NCBI GenBank assembly: GCA_003167305.1
Contig: PMTP01000109.1
Span: 15,657 to 24,163, forward strand
From: Acidobacteriaceae bacterium
Lineage (GTDB): Bacteria > Acidobacteriota > Terriglobia > Terriglobales > Acidobacteriaceae
Reading direction: 5' to 3'
DNA length: 8,507 nt
Positions within the stretch are counted from its first letter, which is position 1. Each line of letters opens with the position of its first letter. Below the pieces are notes generated by a model. The model did not search any database. It worked only from the letters and a program-made list of their open reading frames with translations, and was not told where the DNA came from. Shown here piece after piece: positions 7,802 to 8,507 of the stretch. Made by a program: the position numbers and the translations under genes.

Positions 7802-7943
7802 TTCCCGCGACCGCACAAAGAGGGTTCTTCCCAAAAAGGCAAGTATCTCCGATTATCGCGGGATTCCATTGAGAAACTCAACGAGGGTGAGCCGGAACAC
7901 TGATGTAAATGCACCAGGTTTTAATGTGTTCGCTTCATTCTTT
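7802..7943. other. Convergent intergenic region, right boundary of the island
   Basis: These 142 bases lie between two convergent genes. They hold the 8-base inverted repeat above and a second weaker pair, GAACAC (about 7897-7902) and GTGTTC (about 7926-7931). No convincing intrinsic terminator with a T-run is seen for either gene. Composition stays A/T-rich up to the ubiD stop codon, so the acquired segment probably ends just before it. Confidence 0.45.
7803..7863. repeat. Inverted repeat downstream of the methyltransferase gene
   Basis: TCCCGCGA (7803-7810) and TCGCGGGA (7856-7863) are perfect 8-base inverted copies 45 bases apart, beginning two bases after the TAA stop. The loop is too long and no T-run follows, so this is not a standard terminator. 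It might mark the right end of the island or act as an RNA fold protecting the 3' end. Confidence 0.35.
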
Positions 7944-8507
7944 TCAAAGCCCCAGCTTGGCCCAGATCGCGTCGATTTTGGCCTTGGTCCCGCGGTCCAT
8001 CTCGATCATCGCGGGCCAGGGGCGCTCGAAGCCTTCGGCCTTCCATTTGCGTGTGGCGTCGATGCCCATCTTGGAGCCGTAGTTGGGCAGGCGCGAGGCG
8101 TGGTCGAGCGAGTCGACCGGGCCGAGGGTGAATTGAATGTCGCGCTCTGGGTCGATGTTGTTGGTTACGCGCAAGACGACCTCGGCGAGGTTCTGCACGT
8201 CGCAGTCCTCGTCCACCACAACGATGATCTTCGTGAACATCGCCTGGCCGAGCGACCAGATGGCGTTCATCACCTTGCGCGCCTGGCCGGGATAGCTCTT
8301 GCGGATCGACACCAGCATCAGGTTATGAAAGACGCCCTCGACGGGCAGGTGAATATCCACTAACTCCGGAATCTGCATCTTCATCGCCGGCAGGAAGATG
8401 CGCTCGACGGCCTTGCCCATCCATGCGTCCTCCATGGGCGGCTTGCCCACGATGGTGGCGGCGTAGATGGGGTCCTTGCGATGGGTGATGCAGGTGAGGT
8501 GGAAGAC
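7944..8507 (-). CDS. ubiD: UbiD-family decarboxylase, N-terminal part outside window
   Basis: UbiD enzymes use prenylated FMN, made by UbiX, for reversible decarboxylation of aromatic or alpha,beta-unsaturated acids. The classical member acts on 4-hydroxy-3-polyprenylbenzoate in ubiquinone synthesis, and relatives act in menaquinone (futalosine) synthesis or aromatic degradation. The 187 residues seen are the C-terminal part. The frame runs to the window edge and reads THRKDPIYAATIVGKPPMED, a family hallmark, then MGKAVERIFLP, VDEDCDVQNLAEVVLRV and LGPVDSLDHAS, ending IWAKLGL. The GTG at 8450 is internal, not a start, because the hallmark continues upstream of it. The substrate cannot be read from this part. 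In an acidobacterium with menaquinone respiration a quinone role is plausible but is inference. It is convergent with the methyltransferase gene. Confidence 0.92.
   Translation of the reverse strand, partial: VFHLTCITHRKDPIYAATIVGKPPMEDAWMGKAVERIFLPAMKMQIPELVDIHLPVEGVFHNLMLVSIRKSYPGQARKVMNAIWSLGQAMFTKIIVVVDEDCDVQNLAEVVLRVTNNIDPERDIQFTLGPVDSLDHASRLPNYGSKMGIDATRKWKAEGFERPWPAMIEMDRGTKAKIDAIWAKLGL

Noticed and set aside
5508..7806. aattccc at both ends of the island (5508-5514 and 7800-7806) as a target-site duplication
   Set aside because: Seven matching bases between two A/T-rich regions of this size are expected by chance, and the right copy begins inside the methyltransferase stop codon.

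Overview
The window looks like chromosomal DNA from an Acidobacteriota bacterium (Terriglobia-like). This is inferred from three things: a MetH variant of the type I associate with that group, an outer-surface lipoprotein with W-x-P-G-x-W repeats, and a palindromic G/C-rich intergenic element of a style I remember from those genomes. No marker gene is present, so the assignment is tentative.

The backbone is G/C-rich and all its genes lie on the minus strand. From left to right they are: metH (cobalamin-dependent methionine synthase, cut by the left edge just before its cobalt-ligand motif); a stand-alone nuoI (complex I 2x[4Fe-4S] subunit); a W-x-P-G-W / RQAAPQQ-repeat lipoprotein; a secreted protein of unknown function; and, at the right edge, the C-terminal part of a UbiD-family prenyl-FMN decarboxylase. 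None of these genes overlap, and they do not form an obvious single pathway.

Between the secreted-protein gene and ubiD sits a plus-strand island of three genes (5563-7801) that is visibly richer in A/T. Spot counts by eye give about 45% G+C in one 60-base line of the island, against about 62% in one line of the flank. It reads as a complete type II restriction-modification system: a small XRE/controller-like HTH protein, a 339-aa protein that is most likely the restriction endonuclease, and a beta-class DNA methyltransferase of the TSPPY (probably N4-cytosine) kind. The three genes are joined by two ATGA stop/start overlaps, so they are probably one translationally coupled operon, with the methyltransferase last. 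The endonuclease has no motif I can place in a family with certainty and is the most promising unknown here.

Intergenic regions are short (77-194 bases). They carry several inverted repeats and two good -10 elements only 6-7 bases upstream of start codons (nuoI and the secreted-protein gene), which suggests leaderless transcripts. I saw no RNA genes, CRISPR arrays, transposases or integrases.
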